From NCBI GenBank assembly GCA_016710645.1, contig JADJVI010000031.1:28050-92049 (forward strand): a stretch of 64,000 bases of DNA. The letters run 5' to 3'. A program made the translations under genes and the position numbers. The DNA comes from Actinomycetales bacterium. GTDB taxonomy: Bacteria > Actinomycetota > Actinomycetes > Actinomycetales > Dermatophilaceae. Below are positions 1 through 9,803 of the stretch, one piece after another; within the stretch, counting starts at the first letter, position 1, and every line of letters starts with the position of its first letter. A model generated the notes under the pieces. The model made no database searches, had not been told where the DNA came from, and saw only the letters and a list, made by a program, of their open reading frames with translations.

Positions 1-502
1 GGGTCCCCTGGGTCGCCGAGCACGGCACGATCGCGTCCCACTCCCCCACCCCGTCGATGGCCATCAGGTGCTGCGCCAGCCGATCGCGCGTCACGAGGTC
101 GGACTTGGTGGCCAGGGCGACGACGGGCGTGCGCTTGGCGCGCTTGAGCTCGACCAGCTCGGCTGCGATGAACTCGTCCCCCGGCCCTACCCGCTGATCG
201 GCCGGTAAGCAGAAGCCCACGACGTCGACCTCCAGCAGGGTCTCGCGGACCAGGTCGTTGAGCCGTTCCCCGAGCAGGGTGCGCGGCCGGTGCAGGCCCG
301 GGGTGTCGACAAGCACGAGTTGGAAAGCGTCGGTCGTGCAGATGCCACGGATGGTATGCCGGGTGGTTTGTGGCTTGCTGGACGTGATAGCTACCTTCTC
401 GCCGACCAGCGCATTGGTCAGCGTCGACTTCCCGGCATTGGGCCGCCCCACCAGACAGGCAAAACCCGCCCGGTATGCCGTGGCGTCGGCTCGGTCAGTC
501 AT
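1..502 (-). CDS. era: GTPase Era, N-terminal part (gene runs off the left edge)
   Basis: Era binds 16S rRNA and is needed for late 30S subunit assembly. Only the first 167 codons are in the window, covering most of the GTPase domain; the C-terminal KH RNA-binding domain lies outside. Visible G motifs are GRPNAGKST (residues 19-27, P-loop), a switch region with TTRHT, DTPG near residue 68, and TKSD (the NKxD equivalent) near residue 129. The ATG shares its A with the TGA of the upstream CNNM gene, so translation is probably coupled. It is the last visible gene of the hrcA-to-era run. The identification is firm; only the C-terminus is unseen. Confidence 0.95.
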   Translation of the reverse strand, partial: MTDRADATAYRAGFACLVGRPNAGKSTLTNALVGEKVAITSSKPQTTRHTIRGICTTDAFQLVLVDTPGLHRPRTLLGERLNDLVRETLLEVDVVGFCLPADQRVGPGDEFIAAELVELKRAKRTPVVALATKSDLVTRDRLAQHLMAIDGVGEWDAIVPCSATQGT

Positions 503-1893
503 CAGCTCTCCTCATCGACGCCATCGCTGATCGTCATCGTGCCGCCGGATGAGGCGGCCGGGCCGATCACCGCGTCGCTCAGTGCGGCCACCACGGCTGC
601 GGGTGTCACGATCGGGGCGGCCTCCTCGACCACCGGATCCGGCAGGTGAGGGGTGACCAGGACGGTGGCGACCCGGTGCCGACGTCCGGACATCCGCTCG
701 GCGGTGAGGTTTAAGCCCGCCACGGAGGCGACGTCACCGGCAAACGGGATGCGCCCGAGCGCCTTGGTGAGCAGACCGCCGACGGTGTCGACCTCGGTCT
801 CCTCTAAGTCGATATCGAACAAATCCCCCATGTCATGCACGTTGAGGCTCGCCGGCACCCGATAGCCACCTCCCGGCATCGGCTCGATGCCGGGCTCGTC
901 GCGGTCGTGCTCGTCGGCGATCTCGCCGACGATCTCCTCGAGAATGTCTTCGATCGTCACCAAGCCAGCGGTCCCACCGTATTCGTCGACGACAATCGCG
1001 AAGTGCTGCTGCTGGCGCTGCATCTCGCGCAGCAGGTCGTCGACCGGCTTGGACTCCGGGACGAACGTCATCGGTCTCATCAACACCGTGACCGGTAGAG
1101 CTGCGCCCTCGGGATCGGCGGTCACCCGCTCGACGACGTCCTTGAAATAGAGCAACCCGCGCACGTCGTCGCTGTCCTCGCCCACGACCGGCATCCGCGA
1201 GATGCCGGTGCGCAAGAAGAGCGACATCGCCTTGCGCAGGGGCTCGTCCGCATCGAGGGTGACCATGTCGATGCGCGGCACCATGACCTCGCGGGCGACC
1301 GTGTCGCCGAGCTCGAAGACCGAGTCGAGCATCTCGCGCTCGTCGTCCTCGATCATCTGGCGCTCAGAGGCTTGGTCGAGCAGGTCGCGCAGCTCGGACT
1401 CGCTCTGGAATGGGCCCTCGCGATAGCCCCGGCCGGGGGTGACGGCATTGCCGAGCGCCACCAGCCCACGCGCGATCGGACCGAGGACGATCCGCAATAC
1501 CCGGGTGGTCGGTGCCGCCAGCCGGGCAGTGGTGTCGAAGTGCTGACGGCCCAGGGTGCGCGGTGACACTCCAACGACGACAAAGGTGATGACCGCCAAC
1601 ACCGCGATCGAGATGAGCACCGCGGCCTCGGTGGTCTCAGTCATCCCCATGACGAGCACCGTGATGAGCACGGCGACGGCCGTCTCGGCGATGATGCGCA
1701 GAAACGCGAGCGTCGCGAGGTGGGGCGCCGGGTCAGCCATGATCGTGCTGAGGGACGACGCCCCGACGCGACCCTCAGCAGCAAGCTCCTCGGCGCGCAC
1801 CCGGCTCATCCGGTTGATCGCGGCCTCGGCCGCCGTCAAGGCAGCAGCGAGCAGGGTGCCGAGGACGGCAATGATGACGGCGGCGGTGGTCAT
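502..1893 (-). CDS. CNNM/CorC-type membrane protein with CBS pair
   Basis: 463-residue hemolysin-family (UPF0053) protein. It has an N-terminal CNNM/DUF21 membrane domain with several hydrophobic helices (first at residues 1-23), then a CBS pair (roughly 200-320, with VMVPR and MPVV-type strands) and a C-terminal CorC/HlyC domain ([19 protein letters not shown] region onward). Relatives transport or sense Mg2+ or Co2+ or act in membrane homeostasis; the substrate cannot be read from sequence. I chose the ATG at 1893, where the hydrophobic helix starts. The frame is open further upstream, but that part overlaps ybeY. It lies 7 nt after ybeY and abuts era, the usual actinobacterial order. Confidence 0.9.
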   Translation of the reverse strand: MTTAAVIIAVLGTLLAAALTAAEAAINRMSRVRAEELAAEGRVGASSLSTIMADPAPHLATLAFLRIIAETAVAVLITVLVMGMTETTEAAVLISIAVLAVITFVVVGVSPRTLGRQHFDTTARLAAPTTRVLRIVLGPIARGLVALGNAVTPGRGYREGPFQSESELRDLLDQASERQMIEDDEREMLDSVFELGDTVAREVMVPRIDMVTLDADEPLRKAMSLFLRTGISRMPVVGEDSDDVRGLLYFKDVVERVTADPEGAALPVTVLMRPMTFVPESKPVDDLLREMQRQQQHFAIVVDEYGGTAGLVTIEDILEEIVGEIADEHDRDEPGIEPMPGGGYRVPASLNVHDMGDLFDIDLEETEVDTVGGLLTKALGRIPFAGDVASVAGLNLTAERMSGRRHRVATVLVTPHLPDPVVEEAAPIVTPAAVVAALSDAVIGPAASSGGTMTISDGVDEES

Positions 1894-1900
1894 CGACGCC

Positions 1901-2365
1901 TCACGCGGAGCGGCCGCGACCCGCCAGGAAGGTGAGCAGCAACTGGCGCTGCAGCTCGAACATCTCCCGGTGCTCTTCCGGCTCCCCGTGGTCGAATCCG
2001 AGCAAGTGCAAGACGCCATGCGTCGTCAGCAGGAGCAACTCCTCGATCGGAGCATGACCCGCCTCGGCAGCCTGGCGTTCGGCCACCGACGGGCACAGGA
2101 CGATGTCGCCCAGCACCCCTTCCTCGGGAGGTATGCCGTCCCGCCCCGGACGCAGCTCGTCCATGGGGAAGCTCATGACATCGGTCGGGCCGGGCAGGTC
2201 CATCCACTGGACGTGCAGGGTCTCCATGGCGGCCTCGTCGACGAGCGTGATGCACAGCTCGGCTTCGGGGTGGACCTTGAGTTGCTCCATGACATAGCGA
2301 GCGCACGCGACGAGCTCGAGCTCGTCGACGACATACCCGCACTCGTTGAGGACCTCGACGCTCAT
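1901..2365 (-). CDS. ybeY: Endoribonuclease YbeY
   Basis: 154-residue single-domain metalloprotein for 16S rRNA 3'-end maturation and ribosome quality control. The diagnostic zinc motif HxxxHxxxxxH appears near residue 115 as [11 protein letters not shown]. Length is normal for the family. Its ATG overlaps the TGA of phoH by four bases (ATGA), so the two are translationally coupled. phoH-ybeY-CNNM-era is a conserved order. A motif copy (GGTATGCCGT on the plus strand, 2130-2139) is read in this frame as Asp-Gly-Ile-Pro, with the rare Ile codon ATA. Confidence 0.95.
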   Translation of the reverse strand: MSVEVLNECGYVVDELELVACARYVMEQLKVHPEAELCITLVDEAAMETLHVQWMDLPGPTDVMSFPMDELRPGRDGIPPEEGVLGDIVLCPSVAERQAAEAGHAPIEELLLLTTHGVLHLLGFDHGEPEEHREMFELQRQLLLTFLAGRGRSA

Positions 2366-3522
2366 CGGGGGCCGCCCCGATGGGCCCGGCGCTGTGCCGT
2401 GAGGTCACCCTCACGGTCGTGGCGCTGCCCATCCCGTGCCCGCAGCTCGGCGGCCGCCTCGGATGCTGCCTCGGAGCGGTCGTAGGCCTCGACGATCGAG
2501 CTGACCAACCGGTGCCGCACGACGTCGACCGCCGTCAGCTCGGCGAAGTGAATGTCCTCGATGTCCTGCAGCACGTCCCGGACGTGCCGCAGCCCCGAGC
2601 GGGTGCCGCCGGGCAGGTCGACCTGGGTGACGTCACCGGTGACGACCATCTTGGAGCCGAAACCGAGGCGGGTGAGGAACATCTTCATCTGCTCGGAGGA
2701 GGTGTTCTGGGCCTCGTCGAGGATGATGAACGCGTCGTTAAGGGTGCGCCCGCGCATATAGGCCAGCGGCGCGACCTCGATGGTGCCCGACGCCATGAGC
2801 CGGGGAATCGTCTCGGGGTCGACCATGTCGTGCAGCGCGTCGTAGAGCGGGCGCAGGTAGGGGTCGATCTTGTCGTTGAGGGTGCCGGGGAGGAAGCCGA
2901 GCCGCTCGCCCGCCTCGACCGCGGGACGGGTGAGGATGATCCGGTTGACCCGCTTGGCCTGCAGCGCTGCGACCGCCTTGGCCATGGCGAGATAGGTCTT
3001 GCCCGTGCCGGCCGGCCCGATCCCGAAGATCACCGTGTGGGTGTCGATGGCATCGACATAGCGCTTCTGGCCAAGGGTCTTGGGCCGGATCGTGCGGCCG
3101 CGGTTGCTGATGATGTTGAGGGTCAGCACGTCGGCCGGACGTTCGGCGGTCTGCGCCCGCAGCATGGCAATCGAGCGCTCCACAGCGTCGCGGTTGAGCG
3201 ACTGCCCGTTGTCGAGCACGATGAGCAACTCGTCGATGAGCCGCTCGATGAGGGCCACCTCGGCGCTGGGCCCTTGCATGGTCAACTCATTGCCCCGCAC
3301 GTGGACGTCGACCGTCGGGAACTGCCGCTCGATGGTCGTGAGCAACTCGTCCCGAGGGCCGAGCAGGGTCACCATCGGCACGCTTGCCGGGATGGTCACG
3401 GCATACGTCGGGCGGGTGGACGCGGGGGCGCTCGGAGCGGCAGGAACGGCGGGAGTGGCAGCGCCGGCGTCGTGCGAGTCGCCGGCGGCAGCGGGCTGCG
3501 GTGCGAGATGGTGGTCTGTCAT
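2362..3522 (-). CDS. PhoH-family ATPase (PhoH/YbeZ type)
   Basis: 386-residue cytoplasmic P-loop ATPase of the PhoH/YbeZ family, commonly linked to YbeY in RNA metabolism. Walker A is GPAGTGKT (about residues 169-176) and Walker B is FIILDEAQ. A nucleic-acid-binding region precedes the ATPase. The N-terminal ~45 residues are Ala/Pro-rich and probably disordered. The gene overlaps ybeY by four bases. The precise cellular role of the family is not settled. Confidence 0.93.
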   Translation of the reverse strand: MTDHHLAPQPAAAGDSHDAGAATPAVPAAPSAPASTRPTYAVTIPASVPMVTLLGPRDELLTTIERQFPTVDVHVRGNELTMQGPSAEVALIERLIDELLIVLDNGQSLNRDAVERSIAMLRAQTAERPADVLTLNIISNRGRTIRPKTLGQKRYVDAIDTHTVIFGIGPAGTGKTYLAMAKAVAALQAKRVNRIILTRPAVEAGERLGFLPGTLNDKIDPYLRPLYDALHDMVDPETIPRLMASGTIEVAPLAYMRGRTLNDAFIILDEAQNTSSEQMKMFLTRLGFGSKMVVTGDVTQVDLPGGTRSGLRHVRDVLQDIEDIHFAELTAVDVVRHRLVSSIVEAYDRSEAASEAAAELRARDGQRHDREGDLTAQRRAHRGGPR

Positions 3523-3602
3523 GTCGGGTTCAGTCTAGGTCGCAGGGGTGACGGACCACGACGCCATTCCCGGGCCAGGTACCGGGCCGCCCAGTCGGCC
3601 GG

Positions 3603-3947
3603 TCAGCCCGGGGGCCAACCCATCCGCCGGCCGCCCAGCACATGCACATGGGCGTGGAAGACGACCTGGCCACCCTCGGACCCGGTGTTGGCCACCAACC
3701 GATAGCCGCGGTCCAGGCCCTCCTCGTCGGCCACTCGAGCTGCCAGTCGGAACAGGTCGGCCAGCCGGGCCGGGTGCTCGGCCAACTCACCGACGTTCTG
3801 CACATGGCGACGCGGGATGACGAGCACATGGCTCGGCGCCTGCGGGTCGATGTCGCGGAAGGCCACCGAGTGATCGGATTCAGCGACGAGCGTAGCCGGG
3901 ATGGTGCCGGCGACGATCTTGCAGAACAGACAGGTCGGCGCGCTCAT
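3603..3947 (-). CDS. HIT-family nucleotide-binding protein (HinT-like)
   Basis: 114-residue histidine-triad hydrolase, probably cleaving AMP-linked phosphoramidates. The active-site triad HAHVHVLGG lies at about residues 97-105 and CLFCKI sits at the N-terminus, as in HinT proteins. Length and layout match the family. It lies between rsmE and phoH on the same strand with short gaps of 48 and 80 nt, the usual neighbourhood in Actinobacteria. Confidence 0.93.
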   Translation of the reverse strand: MSAPTCLFCKIVAGTIPATLVAESDHSVAFRDIDPQAPSHVLVIPRRHVQNVGELAEHPARLADLFRLAARVADEEGLDRGYRLVANTGSEGGQVVFHAHVHVLGGRRMGWPPG

Positions 3948-3995
3948 ACCGCGAGATTAGCCCGTGCCGGGTGGGCGGACCGAGCGTCGCCGCGC

Positions 3996-4739
3996 TCAAC
4001 GCCAGCGGGTCATCGCGTTGAGCACGGCGATCGCAGCCGGGCCGGCGCTCGACGTGCGCAGGACTTCGGCCCCCAGGCGCACCGGCGTTGCCCCGCACGC
4101 GACGAGCAATTCGAGTTCGGCCGGGGCGATCCCGCCTTCCGGCCCCACCACGAGCAGCACCTCCCCCGACGTCGGTAGCGCGACGCGGCTGAGCGGCTCG
4201 GTCGCCTCTTCATGCAGCAGGTATGCCGTCCCCCCACCTCCCACCCGCGCGGCCAGTTCGCGGGTGCGGACCATCGGGCTGACCGTCGGGACGGTGAACC
4301 GTCGGGACTGCTTGGCCGCGGCGACCGCGACGTCCTCCCAGCGCTGTCGGCCGCGCTCGACCTTGTCGGCGCGCCACACCGACACACTGCGATCGGCCTG
4401 CCAGGGAACGATCTCATCCACGCCGAATTCGGTGGCAGTTTCGACCGCGCTGGTGTCCCGGTCCCCCTTGGCCAGCGCTTGGACGAGCACCCAGCGCAGG
4501 GCCGGCACATTCTCACGCTCGACGACGGACACGCGCACCGTCAGCCGGGATCGGTCGACGTCAACCACCTCGGCCGCGGCTCGCACCCCTCGTCCGTCGC
4601 CGACAAACACGCTTTCGCCCAGGCGCAGCCGCAGCACTGAGACCGCGTGGTGCCCCTCGGCGCCGGTCACGTCGACGACCGTCCCTGAGGTCGCCGCGTC
4701 GAGCGAGCCCGGGGGCACGAGGAAGAGGTGAGCGGTCAC
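3996..4739 (-). CDS. rsmE: 16S rRNA (uracil-1498-N3)-methyltransferase RsmE
   Basis: 247-residue SPOUT-class methyltransferase for m3U1498 in the decoding region of the 30S subunit. It shows an N-terminal PUA-like domain (GAEGHHAVSVLRLR) and the C-terminal knot signature VVGPEGGI followed by LGAEVLRTSSAGPAA, where SAM binds. I place the start at the GTG of 4739 because the family motif TAHLFLVPP follows immediately. This GTG lies inside a copy of the ACGGCATACC word (4738-4747). It follows dnaJ by 37 nt. Confidence 0.94.
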   Translation of the reverse strand: MTAHLFLVPPGSLDAATSGTVVDVTGAEGHHAVSVLRLRLGESVFVGDGRGVRAAAEVVDVDRSRLTVRVSVVERENVPALRWVLVQALAKGDRDTSAVETATEFGVDEIVPWQADRSVSVWRADKVERGRQRWEDVAVAAAKQSRRFTVPTVSPMVRTRELAARVGGGGTAYLLHEEATEPLSRVALPTSGEVLLVVGPEGGIAPAELELLVACGATPVRLGAEVLRTSSAGPAAIAVLNAMTRWR

Positions 4740-4776
4740 GGCATACCTGCGTGGTGGGTTGGTGGACGACGAAAGG

Positions 4777-5907
4777 TCAGACGCCCTTGAAGGCGTCGCG
4801 CAGCTTGCCCATGAAGCCCTTGTCGGTGGGCGCGACCCGACCGGCGGGGCGTTCCTCGCCGCGGCTGGCCGCGAGCTGACGCAACAGCTCAGCCTGGGCG
4901 TCGGTGAGCTTGGTCGGGGTGCGCACGTCGGCGTGGACGATGAGATCGCCGCGGCCGGTGCCGCGCAGATGGGTGACCCCCAGCCCGCGCAGCGTAATGA
5001 CATCACCGGGCTGGGTGCCGGCGGCGAAGTCGAGGTTGCGCTCGCCGTCGAGGGTGGTCAGGTGCAGGGTGGCCCCGAGCGCAGCGGCCGTCATGGGAAT
5101 CTCGATCCGGCAGTGCAGGTCATCGCCGCGCCGGGTGAAGAGCGCATGCGGGGTGACCGTGACCTCGACGTAGAGGTCACCGGCCGGGCCACCCCCTGCG
5201 CCGACCTCGCCCTCCCCGGTGAGCTGGATCCGGGTCCCGGAGTCGACGCCCGCGGGGACCTTGAGGGTGAGGGTGCGGCGGGTGCGGACCCGGCCCTGCC
5301 CCGAGCACTCGAAACACGGGCGGCTGATCGTGGAGCCGTAGCCGTGGCAGTTCTGGCAGGGCCGTGAGGTCATCACCTGGCCGAGGAAGGATCGCTGCAC
5401 CGACTGGATCTCGCCTCGCCCACCACACAGGGTGCAGGTGCTCAGGCCAGTGCCGGGCTGGCACCCGTCGCCATGGCAGGTCGAGCACCGCACCGCGGTC
5501 TCGATGGTGAGGTCCTTCTCGGAACCGAAGACGGCGTCCTGCAGGTCGATCTGCAGGCGCACCAGTGCGTCCTGACCGCGGTGAGCGCGCGAGCGCGGAC
5601 CACGGGACGCCCCGGCGGCGCCGCCGAAGAAGGCGTCCATGACGTCGCTGAAGGAGAACCCGGCACCGCCGAAGCCGTTGCCCCCGCCACCGGTGGCGAA
5701 GGGGTCGACGCCCATGTCGTAGGAGCGTCGCTTGTCGGGGTCAGACAGCACCTCGTAGGCCCGCGAGACCGTCTTGAACTGCTCCTCGGCTTCCGCACCC
5801 GGGTTGACGTCGGGGTGCAGCTTGCGCGCGAGACGGCGGTAGGCCCGCTTGATCTCCTCGACGCTCGCGTCGCGTGCGACCCCGAGGTCCTGGTAGTAGT
5901 CGTTCAC
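4777..5907 (-). CDS. dnaJ: Chaperone DnaJ (HSP40), HrcA-linked paralogue
   Basis: 376-residue type I J-protein that stimulates DnaK ATPase. It has a J domain (residues 1-66, HPD present), a Gly/Phe-rich linker, four CxxCxGxG zinc repeats ([32 protein letters not shown]) and a C-terminal substrate domain. The GTG at 5907 is preferred because AGAAGGAAA stands seven bases upstream; an ATG six codons earlier is possible. As the gene after hrcA it should be controlled by the CIRCE element at 7069. Many actinobacteria have a second dnaJ in a dnaK operon; none is in this window. Confidence 0.95.
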   Translation of the reverse strand: MNDYYQDLGVARDASVEEIKRAYRRLARKLHPDVNPGAEAEEQFKTVSRAYEVLSDPDKRRSYDMGVDPFATGGGGNGFGGAGFSFSDVMDAFFGGAAGASRGPRSRAHRGQDALVRLQIDLQDAVFGSEKDLTIETAVRCSTCHGDGCQPGTGLSTCTLCGGRGEIQSVQRSFLGQVMTSRPCQNCHGYGSTISRPCFECSGQGRVRTRRTLTLKVPAGVDSGTRIQLTGEGEVGAGGGPAGDLYVEVTVTPHALFTRRGDDLHCRIEIPMTAAALGATLHLTTLDGERNLDFAAGTQPGDVITLRGLGVTHLRGTGRGDLIVHADVRTPTKLTDAQAELLRQLAASRGEERPAGRVAPTDKGFMGKLRDAFKGV

Positions 5908-5958
5908 CGAGTTTCCTTCTCTCACAACGGCATACGCGGGGGTTCTGAGCGTGACGGC

Positions 5959-6999
5959 TCAGGCCTCCAGAAGCTCCGACACATAGCGCGCGACGGCCCG
6001 CACGGCAGCCATCGTCGAGGGGTAGTCCATCCTGGTCGGGCCGAGCACGCCGAGCCCGCCCACGAGCTCCGACCCCGAACCGTACCCCGTCGTGACGACC
6101 GAGGCCGAGGTGAGGCCCTCGTGGTGGTTTTCGTGGCCGATCGTCACCGCGACCGCATCGCCACCGATCGAACCCGCCCCCAACTGGCCGAAGAGTTTGA
6201 GCAAGACGACATGCTCTTCGAGGGCCTCCAGGACGGGGGTGATGCTGCGCGGGAAATCGGCACCGAACCGAGCCAGGTTGCCGGTGCCGGCCAACACGAC
6301 CCGCTCCTCGCGCTCGCCCTCCAGCACCTCGTCGAGGCAGCGGACGATCGACCGCACGAGATCCCGGTCGACGGGCTCGAAAGCGTCAGGCACCGAGCGC
6401 AGCGCCGTCGTGGCATCCGGAAAGCCCCGCCCGGCGGCCTGCGCGAGGATCTCGCCCCGGATCCGGCCGACGAGCGCCTGCCCCGCAAGATCATCGAGCA
6501 CCCGGTCGGCGGTGACGATCCGCTGCTCGACCCGGCCGGTGTTGGCGATGAGGATGACCATGAGCCGGTCGCGACCCATCGGCACAAGCTCGATGTGGCG
6601 GACCGTCGAGCGGCTCAGCGAGGGGTACTGCACGACGGCGACCTGGTGGGTGAGCGAGGCCAGCAACCGCACCGTGCGGTCGACGACGTCGTCGAGGTCG
6701 ACCGCGTCGTGCAGGAATCGGCCGATGGCAGCCCGCTCGGCCGGTGACATCGGCTTGATCGCACTGAGCCGGTCGACAAAGACCCGATAGCCCGCGTCGG
6801 TCGGCACCCGGCCGGCCGAGGTGTGCGGGGCGTGGATGAGCCCTTCTTCCTCCAGCAGGGCCATGTCGTTGCGCACAGTGGCCGCCGAGACGCCGAACTG
6901 GTGCCGATCAACCAACGCCTTGGAGCCCACCGGCTCACAGGTGCGCACATAGTCCTGGACGATGGCTCGCAAGACCGCCAGCCTGCGCTCGTCGCTCAT
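5959..6999 (-). CDS. hrcA: Heat-inducible transcription repressor HrcA
   Basis: 346-residue repressor of chaperone genes that binds CIRCE. It has an N-terminal winged helix ([19 protein letters not shown]) and an HrcA effector domain. The start at 6999 has a very strong Shine-Dalgarno (GGAGGTGG) six bases upstream. The CIRCE palindrome lies 70 nt upstream, so hrcA-dnaJ is probably autoregulated, with GroE titration of HrcA as known for the family. Confidence 0.97.
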   Translation of the reverse strand: MSDERRLAVLRAIVQDYVRTCEPVGSKALVDRHQFGVSAATVRNDMALLEEEGLIHAPHTSAGRVPTDAGYRVFVDRLSAIKPMSPAERAAIGRFLHDAVDLDDVVDRTVRLLASLTHQVAVVQYPSLSRSTVRHIELVPMGRDRLMVILIANTGRVEQRIVTADRVLDDLAGQALVGRIRGEILAQAAGRGFPDATTALRSVPDAFEPVDRDLVRSIVRCLDEVLEGEREERVVLAGTGNLARFGADFPRSITPVLEALEEHVVLLKLFGQLGAGSIGGDAVAVTIGHENHHEGLTSASVVTTGYGSGSELVGGLGVLGPTRMDYPSTMAAVRAVARYVSELLEA

Positions 7000-7068
7000 G
7001 TGTCCACCTCCAGACTCGTGCGTCTCGCGACCGTGGGTGCCCTGGCTGCCGGGACACGGCATACCCGT

Positions 7069-7095
7069 TTGGCACTCTCTTGTGTCGAGTGCCAA
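7069..7095. promoter_or_regulatory. CIRCE operator (HrcA binding site)
   Basis: Perfect inverted repeat TTGGCACTC, nine-base spacer, GAGTGCCAA. This is the CIRCE consensus with G for A at the third position and the matching complement in the other arm. It lies upstream of hrcA (minus) and 32 nt before the GTG of the divergent DUF3097 gene (plus), so it could also affect that gene. Confidence 0.95.
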
Positions 7096-7127
7096 GTCTA
7101 CGTCGCGCGCGGGTTACTCTCACCGCC

Positions 7128-8009
7128 GTGAGTGCTGACCGATACGGGCGCGACGTGCTGTCCGGGGACTGGCGTCGCCCGCCGCGCGGGCGGTCCCAGG
7201 CGGTCGCGGCCGAGCCCGGGCTCGTGGTCGAGGAAGTCGAGACCGGCTGGGTCGGGGCCGTCGTCCACGTCGAGAAGGCCGGTGGGGTGCACGTCGTGCA
7301 CCTGGAGGATCGGCGCGGTCGGGTGCGCGGCTTCCCGCTGGGGCCGGGGTTCCTGCTTGACGGCATGCCGGTCATCCTCACGCCCCCGGTCGCCGCGGCA
7401 AATGCCAAGCTCGCCGAGGCGCGCCGGGCCGAGGCGCGCACCGCGAGTGGCTCGGTGGCGGTCACCGGAGAACGCGCCAAGGTCGCCTCCGGGTCGCGGA
7501 TCTGGGTCGAAGGCCGCCATGACGCCGAGCTGGTGGAAAAGGTCTGGGGCGCCGATCTGCGGGTCGAGGGGGTCGTCGTGGAGCTGCTCGACGGGGTCGA
7601 CGACCTCGATGCGGCGATCCGTGATTTCGGCCCGACCCCGGACCGCCGATTGGGGATCCTCGTCGACCATCTGGTGCCGGGCACCAAGGAGTCGGCGATC
7701 GTCGACCAGGTGCGCCGTCGACCGGACTATGGCCGCTGCGTCACAGTCCTCGGTCATCCGTACGTCGATGTCTGGCAGTCGGTCAAACCTGCCCGGTTGG
7801 GGTGGTCACAGTGGCCGCAGATCCCACGCTCGACCCCTTGGAAGCACGGCATCTGCGCCGCCCTCGGCTGGCCGCACGCCACTCAAGCCGACATCGCCCG
7901 CGCGTGGAAACAGATCCTCGGCACGGTGCGCTCGTATGCCGACCTCGAACCCACTCTCCTCGCGAGCGTCGAGGAGCTCATCGACTTCGTCACGGTGCCG
8001 CCGGACTGA
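7128..8009 (+). CDS. DUF3097 family protein
   Basis: 293-residue actinobacterial protein of unknown function. Recognisable family stretches are the N-terminal SGDWRRPPRGR, a central beta-rich segment (VHVEKAGGVHVVHLEDRRG), IWVEGRHDAELVEKVWG, and a C-terminal half with GILVDHLVPGTKE and GHPYVDVWQSVKP. It has no signal peptide or membrane helix. The GTG start is taken where family similarity begins. It is divergent from hrcA, with the CIRCE site between them, and 16 nt from the convergent hemW stop. Confidence 0.85.
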   Translation: MSADRYGRDVLSGDWRRPPRGRSQAVAAEPGLVVEEVETGWVGAVVHVEKAGGVHVVHLEDRRGRVRGFPLGPGFLLDGMPVILTPPVAAANAKLAEARRAEARTASGSVAVTGERAKVASGSRIWVEGRHDAELVEKVWGADLRVEGVVVELLDGVDDLDAAIRDFGPTPDRRLGILVDHLVPGTKESAIVDQVRRRPDYGRCVTVLGHPYVDVWQSVKPARLGWSQWPQIPRSTPWKHGICAALGWPHATQADIARAWKQILGTVRSYADLEPTLLASVEELIDFVTVPPD

Positions 8010-8025
8010 CTCATCGGGCCGGCGG

Positions 8026-9249
8026 TCACTCACCGACGAGCTGTCGCACCACCGAGTCCGCCAGCAGCCGGCCGCGCAAAGTCAGTCGGATTTTCTTGTC
8101 CCGCAACGCAGTTCGGGCGTCGATCAGGCCGTCGGCGATGAGCCCAGGAATGGCGGCAGCGCCTTCTGGGCGGAGGCGAGCGACCGGCATACCGTCGGCC
8201 AGACGCACCCCGAGGAGCACGTCTTCCTCGTATCGCTCTGCGGTGGTGAGAGTTTCGCGGGCCGCAGCCGGTGACAGCCCCGCGCGCACTCGGCTCTCGT
8301 ATGCCGTGGGGTGCTTGACGTTCCACCAGCGCACCCCGCCGACGTGACTGTGGGCGCCAGGGCCGGCCCCCCACCAGGACGACCCGTCCCAGTACCCGAG
8401 GTTGTGACGGCACCGATCGGCTGGCGTGCGAGCCCAATTGCTCACTTCGTACCAGTGATAGTCCGCCTCGGCGAGCAGTGCGTCGGCGAGCTCGTACTTG
8501 TCGGCCTCGTCGTCATCGGTCGGCCGCGGGATCTCGCCGCGACGCACCCAAGCGGCAAGCTTGGTGCCCTCCTCGACGGTGAGCGCATAGGCCGACAGGT
8601 GGTCGGGTGCCAGCGCGATCGCCGCCTCCAGCGAGGTCCGCCAGTCGGCCAGGCTCTCCCCCGGCGTGCCGTAGATGAGGTCGAGACTGACCCGCAGTCC
8701 GGCGGCCGTGAGCATCGCCACGGCCCGCGCCACCCCGGCCGGGTCGTGGGTGCGGTCGAGCGTCGCCAACACGTGCGGCACAGCCGACTGCATGCCCAGG
8801 CTGACCCTGGTCACCCCACCGGCGGCGAGGGCCTCGGCCAGCTGCGGCGTCACCGTGTCAGGGTTGGCCTCGGTCGTCACCTCGGCGCCCGGCTGCACGC
8901 CCCAAAGGGCGCGAATCCCATCGAGCATCCGGATGATTCCGTCGGCCGGTAGCAGGGTCGGGGTCCCTCCGCCGAAGAAGACCGTCGCCACCTCCGGCGC
9001 GTGGTCACCGAGCACGGTGGCAGCCAGGTCGAGTTCGGCCAGGACGAGATCGGGGTATGCCGTGACCGTCGCCTTCCCCTCGGGGCCGGGCGTCACGGCA
9101 TACGTGTTGAAGTCGCAGTAGCCGCAGCGGACCCGGCAATAGGGGACGTGGACGTAGACGCCGAAGGGTCGCGTCGGCAGTTCCGCCAGCGCTCCTGACG
9201 GGAGCAAGCCGTCGGCGGGGGCTGGAGCGCCATCGGGCAGCGTCGGCAT
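8026..9249 (-). CDS. hemW: Heme chaperone HemW (radical SAM, formerly annotated as coproporphyrinogen III oxidase-like)
   Basis: 407-residue radical SAM protein. The [4Fe-4S] motif CxxxCxxC is seen as CRVRCGYC near residue 36, after HVPY as in HemW/HemN proteins; GGGTPTLL follows as the SAM-binding glycine motif. HemW inserts heme into respiratory targets; the related HemN oxidises coproporphyrinogen. Length fits HemW. The ATG at 9249 has GGAAGGAG upstream. The frame stays open for 175 further codons upstream, but that sequence is hairpin-rich and does not look like protein. Confidence 0.93.
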   Translation of the reverse strand: MPTLPDGAPAPADGLLPSGALAELPTRPFGVYVHVPYCRVRCGYCDFNTYAVTPGPEGKATVTAYPDLVLAELDLAATVLGDHAPEVATVFFGGGTPTLLPADGIIRMLDGIRALWGVQPGAEVTTEANPDTVTPQLAEALAAGGVTRVSLGMQSAVPHVLATLDRTHDPAGVARAVAMLTAAGLRVSLDLIYGTPGESLADWRTSLEAAIALAPDHLSAYALTVEEGTKLAAWVRRGEIPRPTDDDEADKYELADALLAEADYHWYEVSNWARTPADRCRHNLGYWDGSSWWGAGPGAHSHVGGVRWWNVKHPTAYESRVRAGLSPAAARETLTTAERYEEDVLLGVRLADGMPVARLRPEGAAAIPGLIADGLIDARTALRDKKIRLTLRGRLLADSVVRQLVGE

Positions 9250-9379
9250 GGCGCTCCTTCCGAGCTCACCGAGGTGGATCAGCGGCCACGGTAACGACCG
9301 GGGCGTCGGGCTCTCTCGATCCGTCCACCGTGCGAGCACCCTGTCTCGCCTGTCAGACAGCGGGCAACCGCTTGCACCC

Positions 9380-9746
9380 GGCGTGTCTCCTGCGACACGC
9401 CGAGCACTCCACCTCCCGCGAAAGTCGCCCGCGAGGGGGTATTGCATCCCCCGCGAAACCCGATTAGACATATCCCTACGCAGCGGGTTCGCCCAAAGCG
9501 AAGCGCAGCACCTAGCACCAATTCTCCTCCGGGAGAGGCGGATTCGACGTGCGATGCGCGGCCGGACTTCGGTTCGGCTGGCCCGGGCTTCGGCCCGTGG
9601 CAGCTCGGTCCTTCGGGTTTCCGAGCGGCTGCCGACCCTCGGGTCGGGAGCACCGTCCGGGCTTCGGCTCGGCGGATCTGGCAGGCGGCCTCGGCTGTCT
9701 GGCAGGGTTGGGCCCCGGCACCTCATACGTTCCGGGGCCCTTTCCC
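9380..9746 (+). ncRNA. Candidate structured RNA: tandem hairpins ending in a terminator
   Basis: The 555 bp between hemW (minus) and the phosphatase gene (plus) carries no convincing protein but a dense row of hairpins: 9380-9401 (8 bp), 9435-9452 (GGGGG/CCCCC), 9453-9492 (9 bp, one bulge), 9523-9536, 9561-9578 (7 bp, TTCG loop), 9584-9597 (5 bp, TTCG), 9600-9632, 9632-9647 (6 bp, CTCG), 9657-9672 (6 bp, TTCG) and 9680-9703 (10 bp, CTCG), then a strong 9-bp stem at 9710-9740. The repeated UUCG/CUCG tetraloops on stable stems suggest a folded transcript on the plus strand. I do not recognise it as tmRNA, RNase P RNA, SRP RNA or a riboswitch. It could be an independent RNA or the leader of the phosphatase mRNA. 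Confidence 0.5.
9710..9746 (+). terminator. Rho-independent terminator-like hairpin
   Basis: Perfect 9-bp stem GGGCCCCGG (9710-9718) and CCGGGGCCC (9732-9740) with a 13-nt loop, followed by TTTCCC on the plus strand. It ends the hairpin array 58 nt before the phosphatase GTG, so it could end a separate RNA or act as an attenuator. Confidence 0.6.
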
Positions 9747-9803
9747 TGTCTGGGGCGGCGCACTCGCCCGGCAACGCGGACCAGGCAGCGTAGGGTGCCA
9801 GGC

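Noticed and set aside
5473..6747. 424-codon plus-strand frame over dnaJ and hrcA
   Set aside because: Covers two well-identified minus-strand genes and has no recognisable domain.
9430..9455. 6C RNA, suggested by the C-rich hairpin
   Set aside because: The C run is in a stem here and not in loops, so the 6C consensus is not met.
9249..9774. Upstream extension of the hemW frame by 175 codons
   Set aside because: It runs through the hairpin array, is not HemW-like, and a good Shine-Dalgarno stands before the ATG at 9249.
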